In this document: positions 1-8,124 of the stretch, in pieces
Position numbering within the stretch: the stretch's first letter is position 1
Layout of the letters: each line of letters opens with the position of its first letter
Source: a bacterium
GTDB taxonomy: Bacteria; Sysuimicrobiota; Sysuimicrobiia; Sysuimicrobiales; Segetimicrobiaceae
Assembly: GCA_035691305.1 (NCBI GenBank)
Contig: DASSJF010000050.1
Span: 30,974-94,973 of the forward strand
Reading direction: 5' to 3'
Length of the DNA: 64,000 nucleotides
The notes under the pieces: generated by a model
The model's database searches: none
Seen by the model: only the letters and a program-made list of their open reading frames with translations
What the model was told of the DNA's origin: nothing
Made by a program: the position numbers and the translations under genes

Positions 1-1
1 C

Positions 2-1276
2 CTCGTGCCGTCGCGGGTGGGGCGCGAGCCGCTCGATCGGTGCCTCGCGCTCGCATCGAGATGGCGGGACCTACGCCGCGCGGCGCCGGACAGGCGGCTG
101 TATCTGTCTGCGAGCAACCTGCGGCTTCCCAACAGCGCGGATGCCACCGAGGAGCCCGACTACTGGACCGAGTACGGCCCGCAGATCTTCGCGCTGAGCT
201 TCCACGCGGACCGCTACGAAGCGACCGGGGACGCCGCCTCGCGGGAGCGCGCAGCGCAGGCGGCCGCGGCCGTGCCGGCCGCCGTGCTCGCGGATGTGCG
301 GTGGCGGCGGGCTCGAAATCTCGCGGTCCTCCTCCGGCTGGTCGACCTCGCCGGCGCGGAGGTCTTCGACGGTTTGCTCATCGGGCAGGACGACGCCGCC
401 GAATACGGGTGGACCCGCCGCGATCTACGAGCCGTCGCCGCCGCGGTCGAAGAACGGCGCGCCGGCGCGTGGGCGTGGGTTACCTACGGCACGGACGAGC
501 TGACGGCGCGCCTGCTGGCGCGCGCCGTCGTGACCGGCCGCGGTAGGCCCCCCGCGGTTCGCGTCACCTACTCGGCGCCCGCCGGCCGCGGCCTGATCCC
601 CCGGTACGAGGGACAGGCGCTCGATTTGACCGTCACGTCGCACATCGTCACCGCGGGATGCCGCCGCGTGGAGCGCGATCGGCCGGACCTCGCGCTCTTC
701 GTCCACAACTCGCCGGGCGACCAGTTGGAAGCGCCGGATCAGGAGCCGTATCCGGCCGCGGAACTCGACGAACTGTTCGGCGCGCTCGGCCGCGCCGCCG
801 CCGACAACATCCCCTGCGCGCTGGCCGACGTCCGCTACAGCAACGGTGCCGACCGGACGCTCGTGGAGCGGCTGCTCGGCGCGCCGCGCGCGTTCGGCGT
901 CTCCGCCTACGGCGGATGGAACACGATGAGCAACACGCTCGGGATGGCGCTCGCGCAGGCTCTCCTGTCCTCCGAGCCCGGCGCGTCGCGGGACGCCAAC
1001 CGTGACTTCACGATCCTGCGGTTGCTCGACGACTGGGGCTACCAGGCAATCGTCCGCCAGCGGCTCGCGCGCGAGGTGCTGCCGCGTTTCCCGGGCGCGG
1101 CGGCGCCGGACATCGGCGCGGCGTACGAGGCCTGTGCCGGGGCGGCGCAGCGGTGGCTGCAGGAGACCTGTGTGCCGCCGATCGCCCGGTCGTTCGGGGT
1201 GCCGCTCGGGCTCGGCACCCCGGGGTTTCCCTGGAACCGGTTGTTCCACGTCGCCCTCGAGATCCGTGTCGGCTGA
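2..1276 (+). CDS. DUF4127 family protein, 5' end outside window
   Basis: The frame is open to the left edge, so the N-terminus lies outside the window; about 424 residues remain of a family that usually has about 500. Family recognition rests on blocks typical of DUF4127 (numbered from the GTG at 5): RRARNLAVLLRLVDL near 101, GQDDAAEYG at 127, NSPGDQ at 235 and GGWNTMSNTLG near 303. The family has no established biochemical function; the conserved acidic pair in QDDA and the Asn-rich segments look like a metal or sugar binding site, but that is inference. No signal peptide or membrane segment is visible in the part present. The stop codon shares one base with the ATG of the next gene (TGATG), so the two are probably cotranscribed, together with nagZ. 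Confidence 0.8.
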   Translation, partial: LVPSRVGREPLDRCLALASRWRDLRRAAPDRRLYLSASNLRLPNSADATEEPDYWTEYGPQIFALSFHADRYEATGDAASRERAAQAAAAVPAAVLADVRWRRARNLAVLLRLVDLAGAEVFDGLLIGQDDAAEYGWTRRDLRAVAAAVEERRAGAWAWVTYGTDELTARLLARAVVTGRGRPPAVRVTYSAPAGRGLIPRYEGQALDLTVTSHIVTAGCRRVERDRPDLALFVHNSPGDQLEAPDQEPYPAAELDELFGALGRAAADNIPCALADVRYSNGADRTLVERLLGAPRAFGVSAYGGWNTMSNTLGMALAQALLSSEPGASRDANRDFTILRLLDDWGYQAIVRQRLAREVLPRFPGAAAPDIGAAYEACAGAAQRWLQETCVPPIARSFGVPLGLGTPGFPWNRLFHVALEIRVG

Positions 1277-2289
1277 TGGACGCGGCGCGCCGCCGCCGGG
1301 CGGGCGTCGATCTCCGGCCCTTCGACGCGGGCCGGATCGGCGACATTGTTGCGCTGTGGAACGCCGCCTTCGCTCCCTCGTTTCCGCTGCGCGAAGTACT
1401 CCTCCGGCAGAACATGCTCCTCGACCCGCACTTCGACCCCGCGGGCGCCTGGCTCGCCTGCGACGCGACGGGCGGCGGGCGTCTCGTCGGTTGCGCGGTC
1501 GCCAAGGTGGCGCGCGAGCCGCTCGGCGCGGACGGGCTGCGCCTCGACCGCGGCTGGCTCAGCGTTGTCGCGGTCCACCCCGGGCACCGGCGGCGCGGCA
1601 TCGGCACGGCGCTCGTGCGCGCCGCGGAAGCGTTTCTTCGGGCGCACGACCGCCCGACCGCGGTCCTCGGCGGCGATCCCGCGCACTTCTTCCCCGGGGT
1701 GCCGGACGGGTCCGGCGCCCCGGAGTTCTTTCAGACGGCCGGCTACGCGCTGCGCGGCGAAGCCTACGATTTGCGGCGCTCGCTTGACGGCTATCGAACG
1801 CCGGAGACGGTGACGGCGGCGCGCGCGGCGAATTCCGGCGTCGAGGTGCGGCCGCTGAGGGCCGGCGAGGAGGCCGCGCTGCTCCGGTTTCTCGACGCGG
1901 TCTTCCCCGGTCGCTGGCGGTACACCGTCGCGCGCTTTCTGGAGCACGGGGGCCCCGTCGACGATGTCATGGGCGCCGTCAAAGGCGGCGAGGTCGCCGG
2001 CTTCGCGATGCTGTTTCACCCGCGCTCCTGCTGGATCGGCCCGAGCATCGCCTGGGCCGGGCCGTCCGACGGAGCCCGCCCGGCCGAAGGCGGCCTCGGC
2101 CCGATGGGGCTCGCGCCGGAACTGCGCGGTCGCGGGCTCGGCCACGTGCTGCTCGACCGCGCGATGGTGCACCTCGCCACGCTCGGCGTGCGGGAGATGG
2201 TGATCGACTGGACGATTTTGCTCGATTTCTACGGCGCGCTCGGGTTCGCGCCGTGGCGGCGATACCGGCACGGCCAACGGGTGCTGTGA
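1276..2289 (+). CDS. Tandem GNAT-domain N-acetyltransferase
   Basis: A 337-residue protein with two GNAT folds in tandem. Each half has its own acetyl-CoA pyrophosphate loop: HRRRGIGTAL in the N-terminal half (about residue 107) and LRGRGLGHVLL in the C-terminal half (about residue 281). I chose the ATG at 1276, which overlaps the stop of the upstream gene by one base; longer frames starting upstream would run through the DUF4127 coding sequence. The acceptor substrate cannot be told from sequence. The next gene is NagZ, a peptidoglycan-recycling glycosidase, so an amino-sugar or peptide acceptor is conceivable, but this is only context. Tandem GNAT proteins often keep catalysis in one half only; both halves here keep the glycine-rich loop. 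Confidence 0.85.
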   Translation: MDAARRRRAGVDLRPFDAGRIGDIVALWNAAFAPSFPLREVLLRQNMLLDPHFDPAGAWLACDATGGGRLVGCAVAKVAREPLGADGLRLDRGWLSVVAVHPGHRRRGIGTALVRAAEAFLRAHDRPTAVLGGDPAHFFPGVPDGSGAPEFFQTAGYALRGEAYDLRRSLDGYRTPETVTAARAANSGVEVRPLRAGEEAALLRFLDAVFPGRWRYTVARFLEHGGPVDDVMGAVKGGEVAGFAMLFHPRSCWIGPSIAWAGPSDGARPAEGGLGPMGLAPELRGRGLGHVLLDRAMVHLATLGVREMVIDWTILLDFYGALGFAPWRRYRHGQRVL

Positions 2290-2348
2290 CGCCGGCCGGT
2301 CTCGCGGCCGGCCAAGGTCGTGATGACGCCCACAACGGAGGCACGCGC

Positions 2349-3863
2349 GTGACCGCGGATCAGGTCGGACAGCTGTTCATGGTTGATTTCACCGGCCACG
2401 CGCCGTCCGCGGAGGTCGAGCGGTTGATCCGGGAGGGTGTCGGCGGGATCGTCCTCTTCGAGAAGAATGTGGCGGAGCCGGTCCAGATCGCCGCGTTGAC
2501 CAACGCGCTGCAGGCGGTCGCCAGGGACGCCGGCCGCCCGCCCGTGCTGGTCGCCATGGACCAGGAAGGCGGCCCGGTCGTGCGCCTCCGCGCCGGCGCG
2601 ACGCATTTCCCGAGCGCGATGGCGTTCGGCGCGGCCGGCAGCGAAGCGCTTGTCGCGTCCGCGGCCGGCATCACGGCCCGCGAGCTGCGCGCGGTCGGCG
2701 TGCAGATAAACTTCGCGCCGGTGCTCGACGTCAACACAAACCCGCTCAATCCCGTCATCGGCGTGCGGTCCTTCGGCGAGGACCCGGACCGCGTTGGACG
2801 ACTCGGGGCGGCCGCGGTTCGCGCGATGGAGGTCTCCGGCGTGGCGGCGACGGTCAAACACTTCCCGGGCCACGGCGACACCGTCGTCGACTCGCATCTC
2901 GGCCTGCCGCTGGTGGCCCACGACATGCGCCGGCTCGACCGCGTCGAGCTGGCGCCGTACCGCCAGGCGATCGCCGCGGGCTGCGCCGCGGTCATGACGG
3001 CCCACATCGTCTTCCGGGCGCTCGATCCCGACCGCCCCGCGACGGTGTCGTCGGACGTTCTCGGGTTCCTCCGCGAGCAAATGGGCTTCGGGGGTGTGCT
3101 GGTCACCGACTCGATGGCGATGAACGCGATCACGGAGTACGCCCCGCGCGGCGAGGCCGCGGTGCAGGCGGTGCTGGCCGGGGCGGACATCGTGCTCGCC
3201 TGCGGCGAGCTCGACGCGCAGCGCGAGGCGCTCGACGCGGTGCGCACGGCGGCGGAGAGCGGACGCATCCCGGCCCCGCGGATCGCCGAGGCCGCCGCGC
3301 GCGTCGCCGCGCTCAAGGAGCGGTTCAGGCTCGCGGAGCGGACCACGGTCTCGCTCGAGGACGTGCCGCGGCGCGTCGGCGTCCCGGCCCACCTCGTCGT
3401 CGCGGACCGGGTCGCCGAAGCCGCCGTGACGGTCGTCCGGGATCCGGAGGGACTGCTGCCCGCGCGCAGCGGATCGTTCGCGGTCGTGGACGGCGCCGCG
3501 GGCCGGGGCGCCGCCGCCGGTCTGGCGGAGGCATTTCGCGCGGCGGGCCGAGAGGCGGCCGTGGTCCCCGGGACATTCGCCGGACCGGCCGACCCGGGCG
3601 GGGTGCGCGTGGTGCCGGTCGGACACGCCCGGCGCGATACGCCGGAGACGCGGGCCGCCGCGGCGCGCGTCGCGCATGCCGCGGCGGCCGCGGGACCGAT
3701 CATCGCCGTCGCTACGGGCGCGCCCTACGTGCTCACCGAGGTGCCGCCGCGGGCGACGTGCGTCGCCGCCTACGGTGACGACCCGGCGTCGCTTCGCGCC
3801 GCGGCGCGTCTGATCGCCGGTCTGGTTACGGCGCAGGGCGTGTTGCCGGTCTCGCTGTCGTAG
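2349..3863 (+). CDS. nagZ: Beta-N-acetylhexosaminidase (glycoside hydrolase family 3)
   Basis: Hydrolyses beta-1,4-linked N-acetylglucosamine from muropeptides during peptidoglycan recycling. The 504-residue protein has the GH3 N-terminal barrel with the NagZ signature KHFPGHGDT at 170-178, the DSHLGLP segment after it, and the nucleophile Asp254 in LVTDSM. The flexible-loop His of KHFPGHGD is the usual acid/base partner. After about residue 340 there is a GH3 C-terminal domain-like extension of roughly 160 residues, which short proteobacterial NagZ lacks but Bacillota-type enzymes have. The GTG at 2349 was chosen because a GGAGG-like site lies about eight bases upstream and the homologous start (VGQLFMVDF) follows closely. 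No signal peptide is visible, so a cytoplasmic or non-classically exported enzyme is expected. Confidence 0.9.
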   Translation: MTADQVGQLFMVDFTGHAPSAEVERLIREGVGGIVLFEKNVAEPVQIAALTNALQAVARDAGRPPVLVAMDQEGGPVVRLRAGATHFPSAMAFGAAGSEALVASAAGITARELRAVGVQINFAPVLDVNTNPLNPVIGVRSFGEDPDRVGRLGAAAVRAMEVSGVAATVKHFPGHGDTVVDSHLGLPLVAHDMRRLDRVELAPYRQAIAAGCAAVMTAHIVFRALDPDRPATVSSDVLGFLREQMGFGGVLVTDSMAMNAITEYAPRGEAAVQAVLAGADIVLACGELDAQREALDAVRTAAESGRIPAPRIAEAAARVAALKERFRLAERTTVSLEDVPRRVGVPAHLVVADRVAEAAVTVVRDPEGLLPARSGSFAVVDGAAGRGAAAGLAEAFRAAGREAAVVPGTFAGPADPGGVRVVPVGHARRDTPETRAAAARVAHAAAAAGPIIAVATGAPYVLTEVPPRATCVAAYGDDPASLRAAARLIAGLVTAQGVLPVSLS

Positions 3864-3907
3864 GGCGCGCCGCGGCGGCGGGCCGGCGCACTGAGGCCGC
3901 GGTTCGG

Positions 3908-5086
3908 TTAGCGGAGCCGGGCGAGCCGCTTTGCAAGCCGCGCCGCGGGCGCGGCGAGGCCGAGGCGCGATGCGATCTCCAGCGCTTCGCCCGCGGCGCC
4001 CCGCGCCGCGGCGACATCCCCTGCGCGCGCGCGGATCTTGGCGACTTCCTCCAGCACGTGCGCCCGGTAGAGATCGGCCGCCTGCCAGGATGCCACCTCG
4101 GCTTCGAGGCGCCGGCGCCGCGCCGGCTCCGCCCCCGTGAGCCGGTACGCGCGGCTGAGCCGCCGCAGCGCGCGCCAGCGATCGCGGGGTGCCGCCGCCG
4201 CGTCGACCGCGCGGTCGAAGCACGCCGCCGCCCGCCCGCAATCGCCGCGTCGGAGGAGCAGCATCCCCGCGCCTTCCCAGTCGAACCGCACCCGCGAGGC
4301 CTCCAGATCGTGGAGCGTCCGGAGCACCTCGCCGTGCAGCGCGACCATCGCCAGCAGATCGGCGCGGTTGTGGGCGATCACCGGATCGAGCGCGGCGCGG
4401 TCGCCCGATCGCAGATACTCGACGTAGATGCCGGGGATCAGCCACCCGGGAACGTCGTTGTGCCGCGGTGCGCCGACGATCTCCGCCTCCAGCGTGCTCA
4501 GCCGGTACGTGCCGAAGACGCGGTGCCAGAGGCGGCGCGCGGGCGTGATGAGATCGGTGTGGACCTCCGGCGAGGCCGGGCGCTGGCGCGCGAGGACGAA
4601 CCGCGCCTCGAGGATCGGCCAGTCGAACCGCCGGCCGTTGAACGTGACGAGGTGCGGCCGTCCCGCGAGCCGTTCGCCGACCGCGCCGAGGAGATGCGCC
4701 TCCGACCGGAGGCGCCGCAGCAGAAACTGCTCCGTGACGAGCACGTCGCCGTCCACGTAGGCCAGCCCGATCAGAAACGCGTACGTTCCGGTTCCGCCGG
4801 CGAGCCCGGTCGTTTCGGTGTCGAGCCAGACCATGCCGGCGGCCGCCCCCGCGTGCTCTTCGGCGACCCAGCCGATGCTGGCGCCGATCTCGACGCGCCC
4901 GTGGCGGTGGCCGAGGGCATAGCGCGCGCGGACCACTTCGACGCCGTCGCCGCCGGCGGCGGTCGCCGCGGGCCGGTGGGCCGGCGCCGGTACCGAACGA
5001 CCTGTCTTGTCCCTCGGCGCGAGGCCCGCCCCGTACCGGCGGAGCCGCTCGCGAAGCGCGTCGACCGCGGTCTCAGGCAGGGACAC
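3908..5086 (-). CDS. mrfB: RNase H-like 3'-5' exonuclease, MrfB (YprB) family
   Basis: A DEDD-type exonuclease domain followed by a helical, TPR-like C-terminal region rich in Ala and Arg. Catalytic acids are visible: Asp89 and Glu91 in WLDTETTGL, Asp155 in FNGRRFDWP, and Asp243 in HNRADLLAM. In Bacillus subtilis MrfA and MrfB act together in a nucleotide-excision-like repair of mitomycin C adducts, MrfA as helicase and MrfB as metal-dependent exonuclease. Here mrfB follows mrfA directly with a 14-base overlap, the same pairing, which supports the assignment. The length (392) is close to YprB. The first ~70 residues are low-complexity and may form a linker. Confidence 0.88.
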   Translation of the reverse strand: MSLPETAVDALRERLRRYGAGLAPRDKTGRSVPAPAHRPAATAAGGDGVEVVRARYALGHRHGRVEIGASIGWVAEEHAGAAAGMVWLDTETTGLAGGTGTYAFLIGLAYVDGDVLVTEQFLLRRLRSEAHLLGAVGERLAGRPHLVTFNGRRFDWPILEARFVLARQRPASPEVHTDLITPARRLWHRVFGTYRLSTLEAEIVGAPRHNDVPGWLIPGIYVEYLRSGDRAALDPVIAHNRADLLAMVALHGEVLRTLHDLEASRVRFDWEGAGMLLLRRGDCGRAAACFDRAVDAAAAPRDRWRALRRLSRAYRLTGAEPARRRRLEAEVASWQAADLYRAHVLEEVAKIRARAGDVAAARGAAGEALEIASRLGLAAPAARLAKRLARLR

Positions 5087-7328
5087 AGACGTCGCGCAGC
5101 AGGCGCAGCGTCCGGCGTTTCGGGTCCGGACCGAGGCCGAGGACGGGACCGACGCAGGACGGGCAGCCGGCGTCGCAGCCGCAACCTTCGATCAGCGAGG
5201 CGGCGGTGTCCAACAGGTCGCGCCGCAGCGCGAACAGCCGCTCCGCCTGCCCCACCCCGCCCGGGATCTGCTCGTAGACCGTCACCGTCGGCTCGCCGGT
5301 GTGCGGCGAGCGCGTCTCGGCGAGCGCGCCGAGGTCGCGGGGATCGCACATCAGATAGAGCGGCGCGACGTTGTGCAGCGCGTTGGCCACCCCGAGCAGC
5401 GCGCCCTGCAGCGTGTCGTTGTCGAGGTCGGCGACGCGAGACCGCGGGAACACCCACCAGGCGCCGGTCGTGTGCAGCGTCGTCTCCGGCAGGTGGATCG
5501 TGCCGAAGCCGACGTTCTCGTGGTTGGAGAGGGTCAGTTTCTTGAAGATCGTCGGCCGGAACGTCACCGTGACTTCGCCGTGCGCCGCGTCGTCCGCCTT
5601 GGCGAACTCGGCCATCACGCGCAGGTCGGTCGCGATCTGGGCGTCGGTGTAGTAATCGACGTCGACCCGCCTGACGTAGGCCTTCCGTTCCTCCCAATCG
5701 AGCCGGTCGACGTGGTACTGCTGGCCGAGGTGGATATAGATCGCGTCCTCGTGGACGAACGCGGGCGCCGACGCGAGGTCGATCTCGCCGATTACGCGCG
5801 GGCGCGGGTCGGTCGTGTCGATGATCACGACGTTCTCCTGGCTCGCGCTGCGCAGGCTGACGTCCTCCGCCGGGTACGCCTCCGCGATGTAGTGCCAGGC
5901 GTCGTCCTCGTGGTGCAGGACGCCGGCCTCCTCGAGGTACGCGAGGATCTCCGGCAGCGTGTTGGGCCCGAAGGTTTCGCCGTCGCGCAGGGGGAGTTCG
6001 AACGCCGCGCACTTGAGGTGGCTCGCCAGCACCAGCAGGTTGTCGGGGTTGGTGCGGGCTTCTTCGGCGCCCTGGCGCAGCAGATAGTCGGGATGGCGGA
6101 CGATGAACTGATCGAGCGCCGCGCTGGTTGCGACCAGGACCGCGAGCGCCCGCTCGCGCCGCCGGCCGGCCCGGCCCATCTGCTGCCAGGTGCTGGCGAT
6201 CGTGCCGGGATAGCCGACCAGCACCGCGGCGCTCAGCTGCCCGATGTCGATGCCCAGCTCGAGCGCGTTGGTGGCGGCCACCGCCCGCACCGCGCCGCTC
6301 CGCAGCCCCGCCTCGATTTTCCGCCGCTCCGAGGGCAGGTAGCCTGCGCGGTAGCCGCAGATCGCGTCGGCGGACAGCGAGCGTCGCTCGGCGGCCGCGC
6401 GCAGGTACGTGGTGAGCAACTCCGCGGCGAGGCGGGATCGGGCGAAGAAGATCGTCTGAATCCGGCCGCCCAGCAACTCGCCGGCCAGCGTCACGGACTC
6501 GCGCACTGCGTCGATGCGGATGCCGAGTTGTTCGTTGACGACCGGCGGATTGTAGAAGCCAACCACGCGCTCGCCGGAGGGCGCGCCGTTGCGGTCGATC
6601 AGCGCCATCGTGCGGCCGGTGAGGCGCTCGGCGTGCTCTTTCGGGTTCCCGATGGTGGCCGAGCAGCAGATGAACTGCGGCGTGCTGCCGTAGAACGCGC
6701 AGATCCGCGCGAGCCGCCGCAGCACGTTTGCGAGGTGGGAGCCGAACACGCCGCGGTAGTGATGCAATTCGTCGAGCACGACGTACCGGAGGTTCTCGAA
6801 CAATCGCAGCCACTTCGTGTGGTGCGGCAGGATCGCGGTGTGCAGCATGTCGGGGTTGGTCACGACGACGTGTCCCGCCGCCCGGATCGTGCGGCGCGCG
6901 TCCGCCGGCGTGTCGCCGTCGTACGTGAACGCGCGCACATCGGCGCCGAGCAGGTGAATCAGCGTCTGCAGCTCGTCCACCTGATCGGCGCCGAGCGCCT
7001 TCGTCGGAAAGAGGTACAGCGCGCGGGCCTGGTGGTCGCGAAGGGCGGTATCGAGCACCGGCAGGTTGTAGCAGAGCGTCTTGCCGGACGCAGTCGGGGT
7101 GACAACGACGATATCCGAACCTGAACGGACGCGGCTGTACGCCTCGGCTTGATGCGAATACAACCGGGTGATCCCCGTGCGGCCGAGCGCCTCGGCGAGC
7201 CGCACGTCGATCCCGGAGGGAAAGGGTTCGTATTGGGCCGTGCGCTCGGGAATGGTGTGCCAGGCCGTGAAATGCGACGAAAAGCGCGGACGCGCGCGCA
7301 GCGCTTCGATGATCTGGTCCAATGTCAT
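5073..7328 (-). CDS. mrfA: DEAD/DEAH-box helicase MrfA (YprA) with C-terminal cysteine-rich DUF1998 domain
   Basis: A superfamily 2 helicase of 751 residues, essentially the length of B. subtilis YprA (MrfA). Walker A is TPTASGKT at 77-84, motif II is DELHH near 167, and the second RecA domain contains GRAGRRRERALA, motif VI. The C-terminus carries CDPRDLG and the CGCDAGCPSCVG cluster, the four-cysteine metal site typical of the DUF1998 domain. The protein translocates on DNA and in the known system exposes a damaged strand for MrfB, whose gene overlaps the 3' end by 14 bases. The ATG at 7328 gives the conserved N-terminus. The cognate lesion in this organism is not known. Confidence 0.9.
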   Translation of the reverse strand: MTLDQIIEALRARPRFSSHFTAWHTIPERTAQYEPFPSGIDVRLAEALGRTGITRLYSHQAEAYSRVRSGSDIVVVTPTASGKTLCYNLPVLDTALRDHQARALYLFPTKALGADQVDELQTLIHLLGADVRAFTYDGDTPADARRTIRAAGHVVVTNPDMLHTAILPHHTKWLRLFENLRYVVLDELHHYRGVFGSHLANVLRRLARICAFYGSTPQFICCSATIGNPKEHAERLTGRTMALIDRNGAPSGERVVGFYNPPVVNEQLGIRIDAVRESVTLAGELLGGRIQTIFFARSRLAAELLTTYLRAAAERRSLSADAICGYRAGYLPSERRKIEAGLRSGAVRAVAATNALELGIDIGQLSAAVLVGYPGTIASTWQQMGRAGRRRERALAVLVATSAALDQFIVRHPDYLLRQGAEEARTNPDNLLVLASHLKCAAFELPLRDGETFGPNTLPEILAYLEEAGVLHHEDDAWHYIAEAYPAEDVSLRSASQENVVIIDTTDPRPRVIGEIDLASAPAFVHEDAIYIHLGQQYHVDRLDWEERKAYVRRVDVDYYTDAQIATDLRVMAEFAKADDAAHGEVTVTFRPTIFKKLTLSNHENVGFGTIHLPETTLHTTGAWWVFPRSRVADLDNDTLQGALLGVANALHNVAPLYLMCDPRDLGALAETRSPHTGEPTVTVYEQIPGGVGQAERLFALRRDLLDTAASLIEGCGCDAGCPSCVGPVLGLGPDPKRRTLRLLRDVCVPA

Positions 7329-7415
7329 GCGGCAGCTCCTGCGTCAACGGCGCTCGGGCGGGGTCGATCGTCCCCCGAACTGACGTTCGCCAATAGTGGC
7401 CTCTTTCCTGTCGCG

Positions 7416-7619
7416 GCGCGACATGAGAGTGTCGCGGGCGCCGTGATCGTGCTGCCGTGTGATCGGGACGCGGGGTCGTCTATGACCGGTTGCGCGCGGC
7501 TTTCGAGCGTAGCGGCATCGCCTTGTCGGAACCGGACCTGCGGATCGCCGCCGTCGCCCTGGCGCGTTCCCTGATGCTTGTCACCGGCACCGTCCGCCGT
7601 TTCGCGGCCGTTACATCGT
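7416..7619 (+). pseudogene. Remnant of a VapC-like PIN-domain toxin, frameshifted and N-terminally deleted
   Basis: Two adjacent frames together read like the C-terminal half of a type II toxin-antitoxin PIN protein. In one frame SVAGAVIVLPCDRDAG ends near 7475; shifting by one base, VVYDRLRAAFERSGIALSE continues with PDLRIAAVALARSLMLVTG and TVRRFAAV to about 7610. The PDLRIAA...LVTG...VRRF pattern is the usual VapC C-terminal motif (acidic residue plus TN/TG strand). The N-terminal half with the first catalytic Asp and the antitoxin gene are absent: upstream is the mrfA start. The end abuts the stop of the DinB gene on the other strand. Recognition is by pattern only; the exact borders are approximate. 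Confidence 0.6.
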
Positions 7620-8124
7620 CAGCGCGGGACGCCCTGGAGCGCCCGCAGGTACTGGATCTGGCCCGTGTGGTACGCGTCGTGCGTGATGGTCCGGACGATG
7701 CGCATCGCGATCGCCTGCCGGTGCCGGCCCTGGTACCAGTCGATCGCGCGCGAGAGGCCCGCGTCGTCGAGTGCGTGCACGCGACTCAACAGTTCGAGCG
7801 AGATCGGAGCAGCATCTGCCGGTCGCGCGTCCACTCTTGCTCGCCGCCCCCGGCCTCTCGCCGATCGCAAGCGAGGAGCTGCCGTCCGTCGGCCGGATTG
7901 CCGTTCCAGGCGTCGACCACGCCGCCCTTCCACAGGGTCAGGTGGCGGACGATTTGCCAAATCGAGTGCCGGTCCGGCGACGGCTTCCACGCCGCCTGCG
8001 CCGCGGACAGGCTGGACAGCGCGTGGGTCAGGGGCGGCTGCCACTGCCATCCCTCTTTCTCCGGCAGTGTGTAGACGTGGTCGACTACGAGATCGTGGAG
8101 CCTCAGCGTGTCGGGCCGGCTCAT
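7619..8124 (-). pseudogene. DinB-family protein interrupted by a frameshift
   Basis: Starting at the ATG at 8124 the frame reads a DinB/YfiT-like four-helix protein (LHDLVVDHVYTL near the start, then HSIWQIVRHLTLWKG carrying the first metal histidine) and stops prematurely at about 7786. The continuation lies in the next frame: SLELLSRVHALDD, then ITHDAYHTGQIQYLRAL with the other two metal histidines, ending at 7619. Restoring one base near 7797-7806 would give a complete protein of about 168 residues. Apart from that site the sequence is undamaged, so this is either a very recent mutation or an assembly error. The start ATG overlaps the stop of the CoxL-like gene (ATGA), implying coupled translation. 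DinB proteins are metal-dependent, often thiol-transfer enzymes. Confidence 0.75.

Noticed and set aside
5007..7124. 705-residue plus-strand frame
   Set aside because: Antisense to mrfA; His/Arg/Val-rich without a family pattern.
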